NCBI RefSeq assembly: GCF_012641185.1 | Contig: NZ_JAAXLK010000012.1 | Span: 1-64,000, forward strand | Direction of reading: 5' to 3' | Length of the DNA: 64,000 nt | From: Levilactobacillus tujiorum | GTDB taxonomy: Bacteria; Bacillota; Bacilli; Lactobacillales; Lactobacillaceae | In this document: positions 44,878 through 53,934 of the stretch, one piece after another | Layout of the letters: every line of letters begins with the position of its first letter | Position numbering within the stretch: position 1 is the first letter of the stretch | The notes under the pieces: generated by a model | Told to the model about the DNA's origin: nothing | Seen by the model: only the letters and a program-made list of their open reading frames with translations | Database searches by the model: none | Translations under genes and position numbers: made by a program

Positions 44878-45294
44878 ATGAAAATAAGTAATGTCGTGAA
44901 GACAGTGACTAATCGCTACAAAACCGCCAATCCCTTCGTCATCGCTGAGAAGTTGAATATACAAGTTGAATGGTGTTATTTCGACAAGCTACCACTTGGA
45001 AAAACAATTTATTTCGGAAAACGTCCCATTATCATGCTCAATGAAGACATCAAACATAAGCCCTATCAGTATTTTGTGATGGGCCATGAACTAGGACATG
45101 TGATTCTGCAAGAAGGTCTTGTTGGGTACTACGTAAGCAGTGCTCATGGACACTCACAACTTGAGACGCAGGCTGATGAGTTCTCAGTAGCACTAATGGG
45201 AGCGCTTTATATCGAAGATAACGACTGTTTGCCGGATTCATATGAGGACTTGGCTAAACGGTATGGTCTCCCCTACGACAACGTAAAATACTAA
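44878..45294 (+). CDS. ImmA/IrrE-family metallopeptidase
   Basis: A 138-residue zinc peptidase with the motif HELGHVI (about residues 70-76) and a downstream glutamate region (ETQADEFSVALM). In mobile elements such as ICEBs1, ImmA cleaves the neighbouring ImmR repressor to trigger excision. Here it starts ten bases after the CI-like gene, so the same pairing is likely. The ribosome binding site is weak (GGTGTTGTTGA), suggesting coupling to the upstream gene. Confidence 0.84.
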   Translation: MKISNVVKTVTNRYKTANPFVIAEKLNIQVEWCYFDKLPLGKTIYFGKRPIIMLNEDIKHKPYQYFVMGHELGHVILQEGLVGYYVSSAHGHSQLETQADEFSVALMGALYIEDNDCLPDSYEDLAKRYGLPYDNVKY

Positions 45295-45325
45295 TGAAGT
45301 TTAATATGGAAGAAGTGACATCTTT

Positions 45326-46558
45326 ATGGGTTCTGACTCACTTAAGCTAATTGGCGCGTCAATTTTCGCACTAATCGGCTTCAATTTACCAGACAAATAC
45401 GCACTTTGGACACTTGGAATTGGAGCTATCTTGGTTATATGGTTTGCGTTCGGTAAATACTCCGCAAGTGGTCAACCAAACGCTGAAAAAGACAATATCG
45501 ACACGGCTGACAGCAATAACGCTGAGGATCTTGAAAAATTAAAAAAAGTCGATTTGAATTCATGGGCTGTACAGCCTTCCGGATATTTACCTAAGAATAA
45601 TGAGTTTGAGTTTTCTAGGACTGACAATATTCAATGGATTGAACCGGTGACTCGCACTAAAAACGTCTTATATGGTGGCGTGACAAGTCGAGTTCGCTTG
45701 ATGAAAGGCGTATATTGGCGAATGGGGTCAGTTAAACCACTACGTCAAACTACTACTGAATTAAAAGTTAAGCATATTGGAACCTTAATATTCACCAATA
45801 AGCGAATGCTGCTCCTTCAAGATAGCGGAAGTGTCTCTCAAGTAATGTATGGTTCAATCGCAAATATAGTCCCCTATACAGATGGTATCGGTGTGATGAA
45901 ATCTAGAGGTAAGGATGTATATCTTACCAGCGATACTTTTGAAGGAGAAAAGGCTGCAATTGTTCTTACAAGACTTATAACTGGCGACTTAGACTCTCCA
46001 ACACTTACCAACAATAGTCATTACCAAAGCGATAAAATGCCTCTCAAAGAGCTCCTTCAAAAAATGGGAAAAGATCCTCAGATGTCAACACGACTGGATA
46101 CCGTCAACAATTTTTTCGACTTACATCCCCACAGCGAATATGGTGATCTAAGCTTAGAGACTCTTTGGAAATCCTATCAAGACAATCCTGGCAAGACGCG
46201 AGTTGATGCCGGTGAATTTTTAAATAATATTGTTTCCGTAGCACAAACAGTTGAAGAATCTACTTACGATGAGGGATACTCCATTCGCGGATTCATCGGT
46301 ACAAACGACTTTGAAACTTTATTTGCGCAAATACGACATGGTGTCGTTGAGTACTATCTTCTAGATGATCCTAAATTTTTAGAATCGTTCAACCTCGACG
46401 AATCTCCAGAGTATGACACTAAGGAGGAACGTGATACCACAGCTTCAGGTAGCACATCCGTTACTGATGAAATTCGAAAATTCAAAGGTCTTCTTGATGA
46501 TGGGATCATCACTCAAGAAGAGTTTGACGCTAAAAAGAAACAGTTGCTTGGAATATAG
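45326..46558 (+). CDS. membrane-anchored protein with PH-like and SHOCT domains
   Basis: A 410-residue protein. Two hydrophobic stretches at the N-terminus (about 7-20 and 26-43) are followed by a long soluble part with a PH-like beta-rich segment (about 130-215, TLIFTNKRMLLLQDSG). It ends in a classic SHOCT segment (IRKFKGLLDDGIITQEEFDA, about 380-399). SHOCT motifs are found on many envelope or stress proteins of bacteria. It lies downstream of ImmA and looks like cargo expressed in the integrated state. Confidence 0.72.
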   Translation: MGSDSLKLIGASIFALIGFNLPDKYALWTLGIGAILVIWFAFGKYSASGQPNAEKDNIDTADSNNAEDLEKLKKVDLNSWAVQPSGYLPKNNEFEFSRTDNIQWIEPVTRTKNVLYGGVTSRVRLMKGVYWRMGSVKPLRQTTTELKVKHIGTLIFTNKRMLLLQDSGSVSQVMYGSIANIVPYTDGIGVMKSRGKDVYLTSDTFEGEKAAIVLTRLITGDLDSPTLTNNSHYQSDKMPLKELLQKMGKDPQMSTRLDTVNNFFDLHPHSEYGDLSLETLWKSYQDNPGKTRVDAGEFLNNIVSVAQTVEESTYDEGYSIRGFIGTNDFETLFAQIRHGVVEYYLLDDPKFLESFNLDESPEYDTKEERDTTASGSTSVTDEIRKFKGLLDDGIITQEEFDAKKKQLLGI

Positions 46559-46581
46559 CATAAATACATAAGGAGATAATC

Positions 46582-47151
46582 ATGAAAAGGCTTGTAACTT
46601 TAACATTGACTTTACTTGCGACCGTATCACTAGCAGCATGCTCAAGCTCTGCATCCAGTAGTGGAAATTCTACTAGCTCTTCTGAATCATCATCAGCTTC
46701 GTCAAGCTCAAAAGAAGCTGATCAAGGAACGCAGACTCCATCTGAGAAAGCTATTGATTCCGCATTGGATAAAGCAAAAAGTATTAGTAAATCTGACATG
46801 ATTGAACAAGTAGAAAACGATGCAAACGTACGATTTTCAGATATTACTGAATCTTCTAATCGTGATAAATATACTGGTAAAGCTAAAACATTTTCCGGAA
46901 AAGTATTTGACTCAGATGAAACAACTGATTCAAGTACACATGTTTACTACGTCGAAGATAACGCCAATTCCGACCACGTTTTCGTAGTAGAAACCAACAA
47001 GTCAGGTATTCGTAAGGATGATATGCTCATGGTGGATGGTATTGTTGCCGGTAAATTCACTTATAGTACAAATGATAACTCAAGAATAGATGCTGTCATG
47101 ATCATCTCTGAAAAACAATTTGTTCAAAATAGTGGTGACGCCGAAGAATAG
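46582..47151 (+). CDS. lipoprotein with OB-fold-like domain
   Basis: A 189-residue secreted lipoprotein: signal peptide with lipobox LAAC (Cys at about 20), then a Ser-rich linker (about 21-55). The C-terminal domain (about 75-180) has the alternating strands and GKVFDSD / VDGIVAGKF pattern of OB-fold (tRNA_anti-like) domains. AAGGAGATAATC precedes the ATG. Lipoproteins beside phage repressors often block superinfection; that role is only inferred. Confidence 0.75.
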   Translation: MKRLVTLTLTLLATVSLAACSSSASSSGNSTSSSESSSASSSSKEADQGTQTPSEKAIDSALDKAKSISKSDMIEQVENDANVRFSDITESSNRDKYTGKAKTFSGKVFDSDETTDSSTHVYYVEDNANSDHVFVVETNKSGIRKDDMLMVDGIVAGKFTYSTNDNSRIDAVMIISEKQFVQNSGDAEE

Positions 47152-47165
47152 GAGGTTGAAATTCT

Positions 47166-47846
47166 ATGCCACAGAAACGTTCTTCAGGCCCAGATAAAAA
47201 TTGGTACCGCCGATTCTATTGGATGATGGGAATTGGATTTGCCGTCTTTATTGTGGGATTGATAGGTGCTATGTTGGTTTACAATGGAATTCAAAAATCA
47301 GCACATGAAAATAATCATACAAAAGCCGTACTTATATCGTCTTCTAGCGATTCAAATTCGAGTGAAAATTCAAGCTCTGCGAATTCCGACGATGACACTT
47401 CATCCCATATTCAAGAAATTAAGAAATTATCTTCAGTTGATAGGGTAACTGATAGAAAAAGTATGATAGTTGTAACTATGAGTTCTGGATCGGGAGACAA
47501 TAACTTCATCCCTCAGGCGATGAAAGTCATCAAGCAATACAATCGAATGAGTTTGCAGAAAAAGGATCTTGTTCTCTACGCAAAAGATGACTACGTTAAC
47601 TCAGATGGAGATATTGATAATGAGACCTCTCGTTTAGTCGTTTTTAATAGATCTGAAAAGACCGACCAAGTAAGTGGAGATCCTAATTCCTTTTATAATT
47701 CAGCTAAAGAGTATTTCATAAATCCTTCTGACTATGCAAGATTTGCAAAGCATGACAAGTCATTCAAGCAAAACGTGAAAAATTGGAGATACCCATCAGA
47801 CGGAATACTAGTAAGCCATTTTTCAAAACAAATGGCTAATATTTAG
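47166..47846 (+). CDS. hypothetical membrane-anchored protein
   Basis: A 226-residue protein with one membrane helix (about 17-40, MMGIGFAVFIVGLIGAMLVY) followed by a Ser/Asn/Asp-rich linker (about 58-85) and a C-terminal domain (about 90-226) predicted to lie outside. AGGAGGTTGAAATTCT precedes the ATG. It follows the lipoprotein by 14 bases and ends at a small terminator; both are likely in one transcript with the PH/SHOCT gene. Confidence 0.68.
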   Translation: MPQKRSSGPDKNWYRRFYWMMGIGFAVFIVGLIGAMLVYNGIQKSAHENNHTKAVLISSSSDSNSSENSSSANSDDDTSSHIQEIKKLSSVDRVTDRKSMIVVTMSSGSGDNNFIPQAMKVIKQYNRMSLQKKDLVLYAKDDYVNSDGDIDNETSRLVVFNRSEKTDQVSGDPNSFYNSAKEYFINPSDYARFAKHDKSFKQNVKNWRYPSDGILVSHFSKQMANI

Positions 47847-47868
47847 GCCCTCAACTGGGCTTTTATTT
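47846..47868 (+). terminator. terminator of the cargo operon
   Basis: GCCC TCAACT GGGC followed by TTTTATTT, right after the 47166 gene and before the integrase gene. Confidence 0.7.
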
Positions 47869-47937
47869 AGCAAGTCAAAAGAACATACGTTCATATATGA
47901 ATCAAGTGCTAGCAACACATTTTAAGGAGGAATTTTT

Positions 47938-49074
47938 ATGGCAGATGGATCATTGAGAAAACGTGGAGATAAGTGGTACTACTCTTTCGAAGCTGGGCAT
48001 GTAGATGGCAAAAGACGGCGTATCGAACGTTGCGGTGGCGACACAAAAGCAGAAGCTGCAGCCGCCATGCGCGAATTCAAAAATGGTGGTGTCAAGGTTA
48101 ACCTCAACAGCATGAGTGTCCATGATTACTTTATGTATTGGTACCAAAACTATGTTCAAAAAAACCTTAAGTTGAACACCCAAAGAAATTATTTAAATGT
48201 CATCAATAAATATATTGATCCCGTTCTGGGAAGGTATTTGCTAAAAACTATTGGCCCAGCGGCACTTCAAAAAATGATGAATGATTTGGGAGAATCAGAA
48301 CTGTCAAAGCATAGTGTTGAAATTATTATGACTGTCGTTCGTAAGGGATTCAAAATGGCTGTTTTCCCCTATCAGCTCATCAAAGAGAACCCCGCCAGCT
48401 ATATCGAAATGCCAAAGTACGACCAGCAGGTTGAAAAAACACGCGAAGATCTGAAAATAACTACTATGGATCAATATCAACAAATCTTGGATATGACACC
48501 CTTTTCTAACCCATTCAATGTCCCCTTGCAAATTGCATTTGGCACTGGCATGCGACGTGGTGAGGTTTGTGGCCTCGAATGGAACGCAGTCGACCTTGAG
48601 GCACATACCATAGATATTCATCAGACTATGTTGCAACTTGATAAGAAGTGGATCATATCAACTCCCAAGACCCAAGCAAGCTATCGAAATATTTTAATTG
48701 GGCAGTCACTAGTGGACTTGCTTAAGCGGAAACGAAAAGACCAGATGGAGCAAAAAATGCGATATGGAAAATACTACTACGATTCAAATTTTGTATGTAC
48801 AAAAGAAAATGGTCAACCGGTCACCCCGTACTCTATTAAATACCACGCTGACAAAGTTCAAAAGGATCTCGGCTTCCTATTTAATTTCCACTCTTTACGC
48901 CACACTCACGCTACCATGCTGCTAGAAAACGGAGCTAATATCAAAGAAATACAAGCCCGTCTTGGACACTCACGAATTGCAACCACTATGGACACGTACT
49001 CACACGTTACTCGAAAAATGAAGACTGAAACAGTCGATATATTCGAAAAAATGATGCACAATCAGAATGACTGA
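47938..49074 (+). CDS. tyrosine-type site-specific integrase
   Basis: A 378-residue phage integrase. It has an N-terminal arm-binding domain (about 1-50, DGSLRKRGDKWYYSFEAG), a core-binding SAM-like domain (about 60-160) and a catalytic domain. Catalytic residues are visible: R in GTGMRRGEVCGLEW (about 203-216), the HSLRHTHATMLL box (about 319-330), H in LGHSRIATTMDTYSHV and its Tyr (about 354). AGGAGGAATTTTT precedes the ATG. It is the rightmost gene of the element, next to lepA, so the right attachment site should lie just downstream. Confidence 0.92.
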   Translation: MADGSLRKRGDKWYYSFEAGHVDGKRRRIERCGGDTKAEAAAAMREFKNGGVKVNLNSMSVHDYFMYWYQNYVQKNLKLNTQRNYLNVINKYIDPVLGRYLLKTIGPAALQKMMNDLGESELSKHSVEIIMTVVRKGFKMAVFPYQLIKENPASYIEMPKYDQQVEKTREDLKITTMDQYQQILDMTPFSNPFNVPLQIAFGTGMRRGEVCGLEWNAVDLEAHTIDIHQTMLQLDKKWIISTPKTQASYRNILIGQSLVDLLKRKRKDQMEQKMRYGKYYYDSNFVCTKENGQPVTPYSIKYHADKVQKDLGFLFNFHSLRHTHATMLLENGANIKEIQARLGHSRIATTMDTYSHVTRKMKTETVDIFEKMMHNQND

Positions 49075-49082
49075 TAGTGCAT

Positions 49083-49150
49083 CATTTGCAAGATTTTTAT
49101 AGTTTTGTCGACACGCGGGAAATTCCGTCGGCAAATGGTAGGCAAATGGG
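49083..49150. promoter_or_regulatory. possible attachment region of the prophage element
   Basis: Between the integrase stop and the lepA stop, GGCAAATGG occurs twice (49130-49138 and 49141-49149) and its core inverted (CATTTGC, 49083-49089). Such repeated short sites are typical of integrase arm or core binding. I could not find a matching left attachment repeat near 42.5 kb. Confidence 0.35.
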
Positions 49151-49187
49151 CGTCAACCGCAAAGGCAGTTGCTACAAACCCGCGCCA

Positions 49188-51020
49188 TTACTTCGTTTCA
49201 TCCTCATCAGTCTTCAAAACGGCCATGAACGCTTCCTGCGGGATATCCACTTTCCCAACAGCCTTCATCCGTTTCTTACCGACTTTTTGTTTCTCCAGTA
49301 ACTTCATCCGTCGAGTTCGGTCACCACCGTAGAGCTTAGCAGTCACATCTTTCCGGTAAGCCTTGATCGTCGTTCTCGCGATAATCTTGGCGCCAATCGC
49401 TGCTTGCACGGGAATTTCGAAGTTTTGACGAGGGATTATTCCCTTCAGGCGTGACGCAATCTCCCGGCCCCGTTGTGCGGCAAACGTTCGGTGCGCAATG
49501 AAGCTCAGTGCATCGACCTTATCACCGTTCAGCAGAATATCAATCTTAACCAAATCAGCTTCCTGATAGCCGCTCCGCTCATAATCCAATGAGGCATATC
49601 CCCGCGTACTGGACTTCAACTTATCGAAGAAGTCGAAGATAATTTCAGACAATGGCATGTTATAGATAATATTAACGCGATAATCATCCAAGTATTCCAT
49701 CGTCAGAAATTGCCCCCGCCGATGCTGGCACAGGTCCATGACGGCCCCCACGTAATCGTTAGGCGCCATAATCGTCGCCTTGACGATTGGTTCTTCGATG
49801 CGTTTGATTGCTGACGCTTCCGGCATTTCCGCCGGGTTCTCCACCGTCTTCATCGTACCATCCGTCAAATACGCATGGTAGGTAACCGATGGTGCCGTCG
49901 TAATCAAATCCAAATTGAATTCACGTTCCAGCCGCTCCTGGATGACGTCCATGTGGAGCATCCCCAAGAACCCACACCGGAACCCAAAGCCCAACGCCTG
50001 TGAAGCTTCAGGTTCAAACTCCAACGCAGCATCGTTTAGTTTCAGCTTTTCCAAGGCTTCGCGCAAATCGTTTAACTTGGCATTGTCCGTTGGGTACAGC
50101 CCAGCGTAGACCATCGGGTTCATTTCCCGGTACCCTGGCAGCGCCTCTTCAGCCGGCATGTCAGCGTTCGTGACCGTATCACCGACTCGCGTGTCCGCGA
50201 TATCCTTGATGCTGGCCGTAATGTAGCCAACGTCACCCGCAATCAGGTAGTCCCGTGAAATCGGCTTAGGTGAGTTCACACCCACTTCGGTGACCTCATA
50301 CTCACTTCCACTGTTCATCAGCAGAATCTTATCTCCGGGTTGAACGGTTCCCTCGAATAGCCGCACACTCATCACGACCCCGCGATAATCATCGTAAACG
50401 GAATCAAAGACCAATGCCTTGAGGGGCGCATCCAACTTACCGGTTGGTGCCGGTACCTTGTGTACGATTTGTTCCAGAAGTTCCGGAATACCGACGCCTT
50501 GCTTGGCACTGGCTAGCACCGCATCAGAGGCATCCAAGCCAATCACATCTTCGATTTCGCCCTTAACCTTCTCTGGATCGGCAGCGGGCAAATCAATCTT
50601 ATTGACGACTGGAACGATCTCCAAGTCATCGTCCAAGGCCAAGTAAACGTTCGCCAAGGTCTGTGCTTCAACCCCTTGCGCCGCATCGACGACCAAGACC
50701 GCACCCTCACACGCCGCCAGACTCCGTGAGACCTCATAGGAGAAGTCCACGTGCCCCGGCGTATCAATCAGGTGGAACTCATAGTCATGACCGTCTTGGG
50801 CGTGATACGTCAACTCAACGGCATTCAATTTAATCGTAATTCCGCGTTCGCGTTCAAGATCCATGCTATCCAACACCTGATCTTGCATATCACGCTTGGA
50901 GATGGTATCCGTCAGCTCCAAGATACGGTCCGCAATCGTTGATTTTCCGTGGTCAATATGTGCCACAATGGAAAAGTTGCGAATATATTTTTGATGATTC
51001 TTTAATTTCTCAAGATCCAT
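49188..51020 (-). CDS. lepA: elongation factor 4 (LepA)
   Basis: LepA is a translational GTPase that acts on ribosomes during stress and biogenesis. The 610-residue protein has G motifs AHIDHGKST (about 20-28), DTPGHVDF (about 87-94) and NKIDLP (about 141-146), then EF-G-like domains 2, 3 and 5 and its special C-terminal domain. The full length and usual [17 protein letters not shown] end show that the prophage lies next to the gene without damaging it. It follows the dlt operon. Confidence 0.96.
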   Translation of the reverse strand: MDLEKLKNHQKYIRNFSIVAHIDHGKSTIADRILELTDTISKRDMQDQVLDSMDLERERGITIKLNAVELTYHAQDGHDYEFHLIDTPGHVDFSYEVSRSLAACEGAVLVVDAAQGVEAQTLANVYLALDDDLEIVPVVNKIDLPAADPEKVKGEIEDVIGLDASDAVLASAKQGVGIPELLEQIVHKVPAPTGKLDAPLKALVFDSVYDDYRGVVMSVRLFEGTVQPGDKILLMNSGSEYEVTEVGVNSPKPISRDYLIAGDVGYITASIKDIADTRVGDTVTNADMPAEEALPGYREMNPMVYAGLYPTDNAKLNDLREALEKLKLNDAALEFEPEASQALGFGFRCGFLGMLHMDVIQERLEREFNLDLITTAPSVTYHAYLTDGTMKTVENPAEMPEASAIKRIEEPIVKATIMAPNDYVGAVMDLCQHRRGQFLTMEYLDDYRVNIIYNMPLSEIIFDFFDKLKSSTRGYASLDYERSGYQEADLVKIDILLNGDKVDALSFIAHRTFAAQRGREIASRLKGIIPRQNFEIPVQAAIGAKIIARTTIKAYRKDVTAKLYGGDRTRRMKLLEKQKVGKKRMKAVGKVDIPQEAFMAVLKTDEDETK

Positions 51021-51127
51021 GTTGATTTCCTACTTTCTTAAACACCATGTCCAGACAATTATACCAACCATCTGCGGTAAGCACAAACCAAAAGGAAGCT
51101 AGCCGGGCGAAATCGCCATTAACCACA

Positions 51128-51156
51128 AAAGGCCCGGGCAAACTGCCCAGACCTTA
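51128..51156 (-). terminator. terminator of the dlt operon
   Basis: AAGGTCTGGGC pairs with GCCCGGGCCTT on the minus strand with TTTTG after it, directly after dltD. Confidence 0.82.
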
Positions 51157-51161
51157 ACTGA

Positions 51162-52451
51162 TTACTTCGTTTCGTTTTCGTACTGCGTGAGTTGCGCTGG
51201 CCCCAATTGCTGCCATTGCTTATCGTAGAACTTGTCATTGATCTTGTAGTGCGGTTGGGCCTGCTTCTTAGTTAAGAATGGGTCTACCCGCTGATCAATG
51301 GCTAACCAACCACGCCAGCCGGGATGAATCGTATCCGTCATAAAGTACGGAACGTTCCCCTTATCCGACAGGTCAATAATGTTATTGAACCCTTGTGACT
51401 GTAGCTGATAGTGGATCTTTTGATCGAACTGCTTCAGCATCGTTTCGGATAAGCCGGTATATCGTTGCCAACGTTGATTGATAGGTGGAATGATAAAGAT
51501 AACATTCGTATTCAACCGAGCAAATTGATCCAGAACCAGCTGGAAGTCACTGTATTCAGGTGACTTCAGGTAAGACAAGTTCTTCTGGAACCCTTTCAGG
51601 CTACCAGTCTTAATCTCCTGCTTCAGTCCCTGATTGTAGAACTTATCGCTGATATGGAATCGATTATTGCCCGTTGCTTGCTTCCCTAACTGACCACCGA
51701 GTTGATCCAGCGCCGAATAGGAGTAATGAGTGGGTAACTTCTTGGCTTGCCGGTTCACTCGACTCAAGTTTTGCGATGGTAAGTTAATGCCGGAGAAGAA
51801 TTGATCTTCTTGCGTCAACATGTTTTTCCGCGTTTGCAGATAGAACCGTTGATACCCCGTCAGTGACTTACCAGCCGCCACCCGCTGTAATGCAGCGTAG
51901 ATAAAATGGTCGGATTGTGCGGCAGGCATTTGCAGAAGCCGCTTGGCTGCATACTGATCAATCGCATCATGACGGTAATGAGTCAACCATTCCGCCGTCT
52001 GTAATTGTGAATAGTAGAAGCCAAAGGCATCCTTACGCGTTCCGTTCTTCACGAACCATTGCGGAGAAATGAAGAAGACCGCTTTTTTGTTACGCAATTC
52101 ACCTTGAATATTTTGCATCACGAAGAATTGCGTTAACGATTGGGTCCCCCGGGCACCTAAGAGAAACGGCCGGTAGTCACGGTGATACTTTTGTGCCAAT
52201 ACAGATGGATGCATTGGATCAATCCGTGACCACTCTGACGAGCCAAAGAATGGTACGTACCCATCACTGAGCGCCGCTTCCTTAATATGCTTACCGCGTA
52301 AAACATTGGGTGACAGCGATACTGCCGCCTGCCGCTCCCGGGTGGCACTAATGTGCTTAAACCCGAAGGTGACCGGCGAAGCGAGCACCGCAAAAACCAG
52401 AATAGCTGCGAGAATTAACGGACCAAAAATCCGTAGTAATCGCTTTGCCAT
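51162..52451 (-). CDS. dltD: D-alanyl-lipoteichoic acid biosynthesis protein DltD
   Basis: DltD moves D-alanine onto lipoteichoic acid on the outer face of the membrane. The 429-residue protein has an N-terminal membrane anchor (about 6-28) and an SGNH-hydrolase-like domain. The catalytic Ser is in FFGSSEWSRIDPMHPS (about residue 70), and the late DTIHPGWRGW (about 371-380) carries the Asp/His. It is the last gene of dltXABCD, three bases after dltC. Confidence 0.95.
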   Translation of the reverse strand: MAKRLLRIFGPLILAAILVFAVLASPVTFGFKHISATRERQAAVSLSPNVLRGKHIKEAALSDGYVPFFGSSEWSRIDPMHPSVLAQKYHRDYRPFLLGARGTQSLTQFFVMQNIQGELRNKKAVFFISPQWFVKNGTRKDAFGFYYSQLQTAEWLTHYRHDAIDQYAAKRLLQMPAAQSDHFIYAALQRVAAGKSLTGYQRFYLQTRKNMLTQEDQFFSGINLPSQNLSRVNRQAKKLPTHYSYSALDQLGGQLGKQATGNNRFHISDKFYNQGLKQEIKTGSLKGFQKNLSYLKSPEYSDFQLVLDQFARLNTNVIFIIPPINQRWQRYTGLSETMLKQFDQKIHYQLQSQGFNNIIDLSDKGNVPYFMTDTIHPGWRGWLAIDQRVDPFLTKKQAQPHYKINDKFYDKQWQQLGPAQLTQYENETK

Positions 52452-52454
52452 TGG

Positions 52455-52688
52455 CTAAGCCAGACTTTCAACTTTCGCAATAATCTTGTTGGGCGTGTCC
52501 CACTCTGACCGCTCAAATTCGGAAACTGGTACGTTAACCCCTAATTCACTTTGCAGTGAAAGCAATAATTGTACAGAAGCCATGGAATCCATGATGCCGC
52601 TGTCGAACAAGTTGTCGTCCATTGCCCCACTAACGTCACTACCAGTTAAATCGTTTAAAATGTCTAATACAGTTGCTTTGATATCCAT
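52455..52688 (-). CDS. dltC: D-alanyl carrier protein
   Basis: DltC is a 77-residue acyl-carrier-like protein that holds activated D-alanine on a phosphopantetheine arm. The attachment serine is in [13 protein letters not shown] (Ser at about residue 35, in the DSM motif). It sits between dltB and dltD, the standard order. GGGGGAAATAAAA precedes the ATG. Confidence 0.96.
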   Translation of the reverse strand: MDIKATVLDILNDLTGSDVSGAMDDNLFDSGIMDSMASVQLLLSLQSELGVNVPVSEFERSEWDTPNKIIAKVESLA

Positions 52689-52725
52689 TTTTATTTCCCC
52701 CTCGATGAAATAAATCCTCTAAATT

Positions 52726-53934
52726 TTATTGAAACCAAACTTTATCCAAAATCCCTGAGAAGATTAAGAAACTAAAGCAAACCAAGTTAGCGGTTAAGAA
52801 AATCGCAAAGATTTGCGTAAAGTGATTGTGTGGCACACTCTGACGGTGCTTCTTCTTGTACCGCAACCACATGTCATTCACCATCAATGCGACCCCATGG
52901 AATAGCCCGTAGGTAATATAATACCACGTTACCCCGTGCCAGAAACCCATGACCAGCATATTAATGATATAAGTGACATTCGCGGTCGTTGTTGGCTTCT
53001 TAAAGATCTTATGCTTCATGAACCAGAATACCAAGCGCATGTAGATGAAATCTCTAAACCAGAACGACAACGTAATGTGCCAACGATTCCAGAAGTCCTT
53101 GATGTTCGGTGACCGCCAAGGCTGCTTGAAGTTCATCGGTGTTTCAATCCCCATGATATATGAGGTCCCCACCGCGAACAAACTGTAACCGGCAAAGTCA
53201 AAGAACAGATCAGCACTGTAAGCGTACATATAGCCAATCAATGGCCAAGACAGATCCAAGAACCCGCCCCTAGAGTGCATCGCCATCAATTGTAACTTGG
53301 GCATGAGAATCGTCCCAAAGTAGTACGCGAGAATGAACTTGTACAGGAACCCGACAAACAAGTAGCGAATTCCCTTTTGCAACATCCCCAGATACTTTTC
53401 CCGATCCGGTACCGACCGATAATCTGCTTCAAACCGCCGATAACGATCAATTGGCCCGGAAGAGATGGTTGGGAAGAACAACATGAACTGCAAGAACGTC
53501 ATGAGGTTGTAGTTCTTTAATGTGCCATCCCGTGTTTCCATAATCGTCTGAACGGCTCTAAAGGTCAAATAACTAATCCCTAAGAAACCGATCAGTGACG
53601 CCTGACCATTTTCAACCGCGGGTGTCACCTTAACGATTGTCAATGGCGCAATGGCGAGAATCACCATCAGGTAAAAGAACGGTCCCGAATTATGATTCTT
53701 CCGATAAACGGCATACCCCCAGGTCAAGACTACCTCGTACAAAATGTAAATTATCAAGGCCACCCCTTGAGTCCACTTGGACCCACCAAAGGTTAAGACC
53801 AGAAAGAAGATTGAAATTAACGTTTCGTAGAGCCGTGACCGTTTGCCGTACAGAAGACCAATCATCAGTGGCAATAACGCCACTCCCAACAAGGCGAAAT
53901 ACGTTGGGTTGCCGTACGGTTCAAATGTCAACAT
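52726..53934 (-). CDS. dltB: D-alanyl transfer protein DltB
   Basis: DltB is a membrane O-acyltransferase (MBOAT) that passes D-alanine from DltC across the membrane. The 402-residue protein has about eleven hydrophobic segments; the catalytic histidine lies in MGFWHGVTWYYI (about residue 336). Its ATG overlaps the dltA stop (TAATG), so the two are coupled. Confidence 0.96.
   Translation of the reverse strand: MLTFEPYGNPTYFALLGVALLPLMIGLLYGKRSRLYETLISIFFLVLTFGGSKWTQGVALIIYILYEVVLTWGYAVYRKNHNSGPFFYLMVILAIAPLTIVKVTPAVENGQASLIGFLGISYLTFRAVQTIMETRDGTLKNYNLMTFLQFMLFFPTISSGPIDRYRRFEADYRSVPDREKYLGMLQKGIRYLFVGFLYKFILAYYFGTILMPKLQLMAMHSRGGFLDLSWPLIGYMYAYSADLFFDFAGYSLFAVGTSYIMGIETPMNFKQPWRSPNIKDFWNRWHITLSFWFRDFIYMRLVFWFMKHKIFKKPTTTANVTYIINMLVMGFWHGVTWYYITYGLFHGVALMVNDMWLRYKKKHRQSVPHNHFTQIFAIFLTANLVCFSFLIFSGILDKVWFQ

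Noticed and set aside
51160-51185. TTACTTCGTTTC at the dltD end matching the lepA end as a possible attachment repeat
   Set aside because: Both are simply gene ends coding for similar Glu-Thr-Lys tails; the match is about 12 bases and the orientation and distance do not suit the element's ends.
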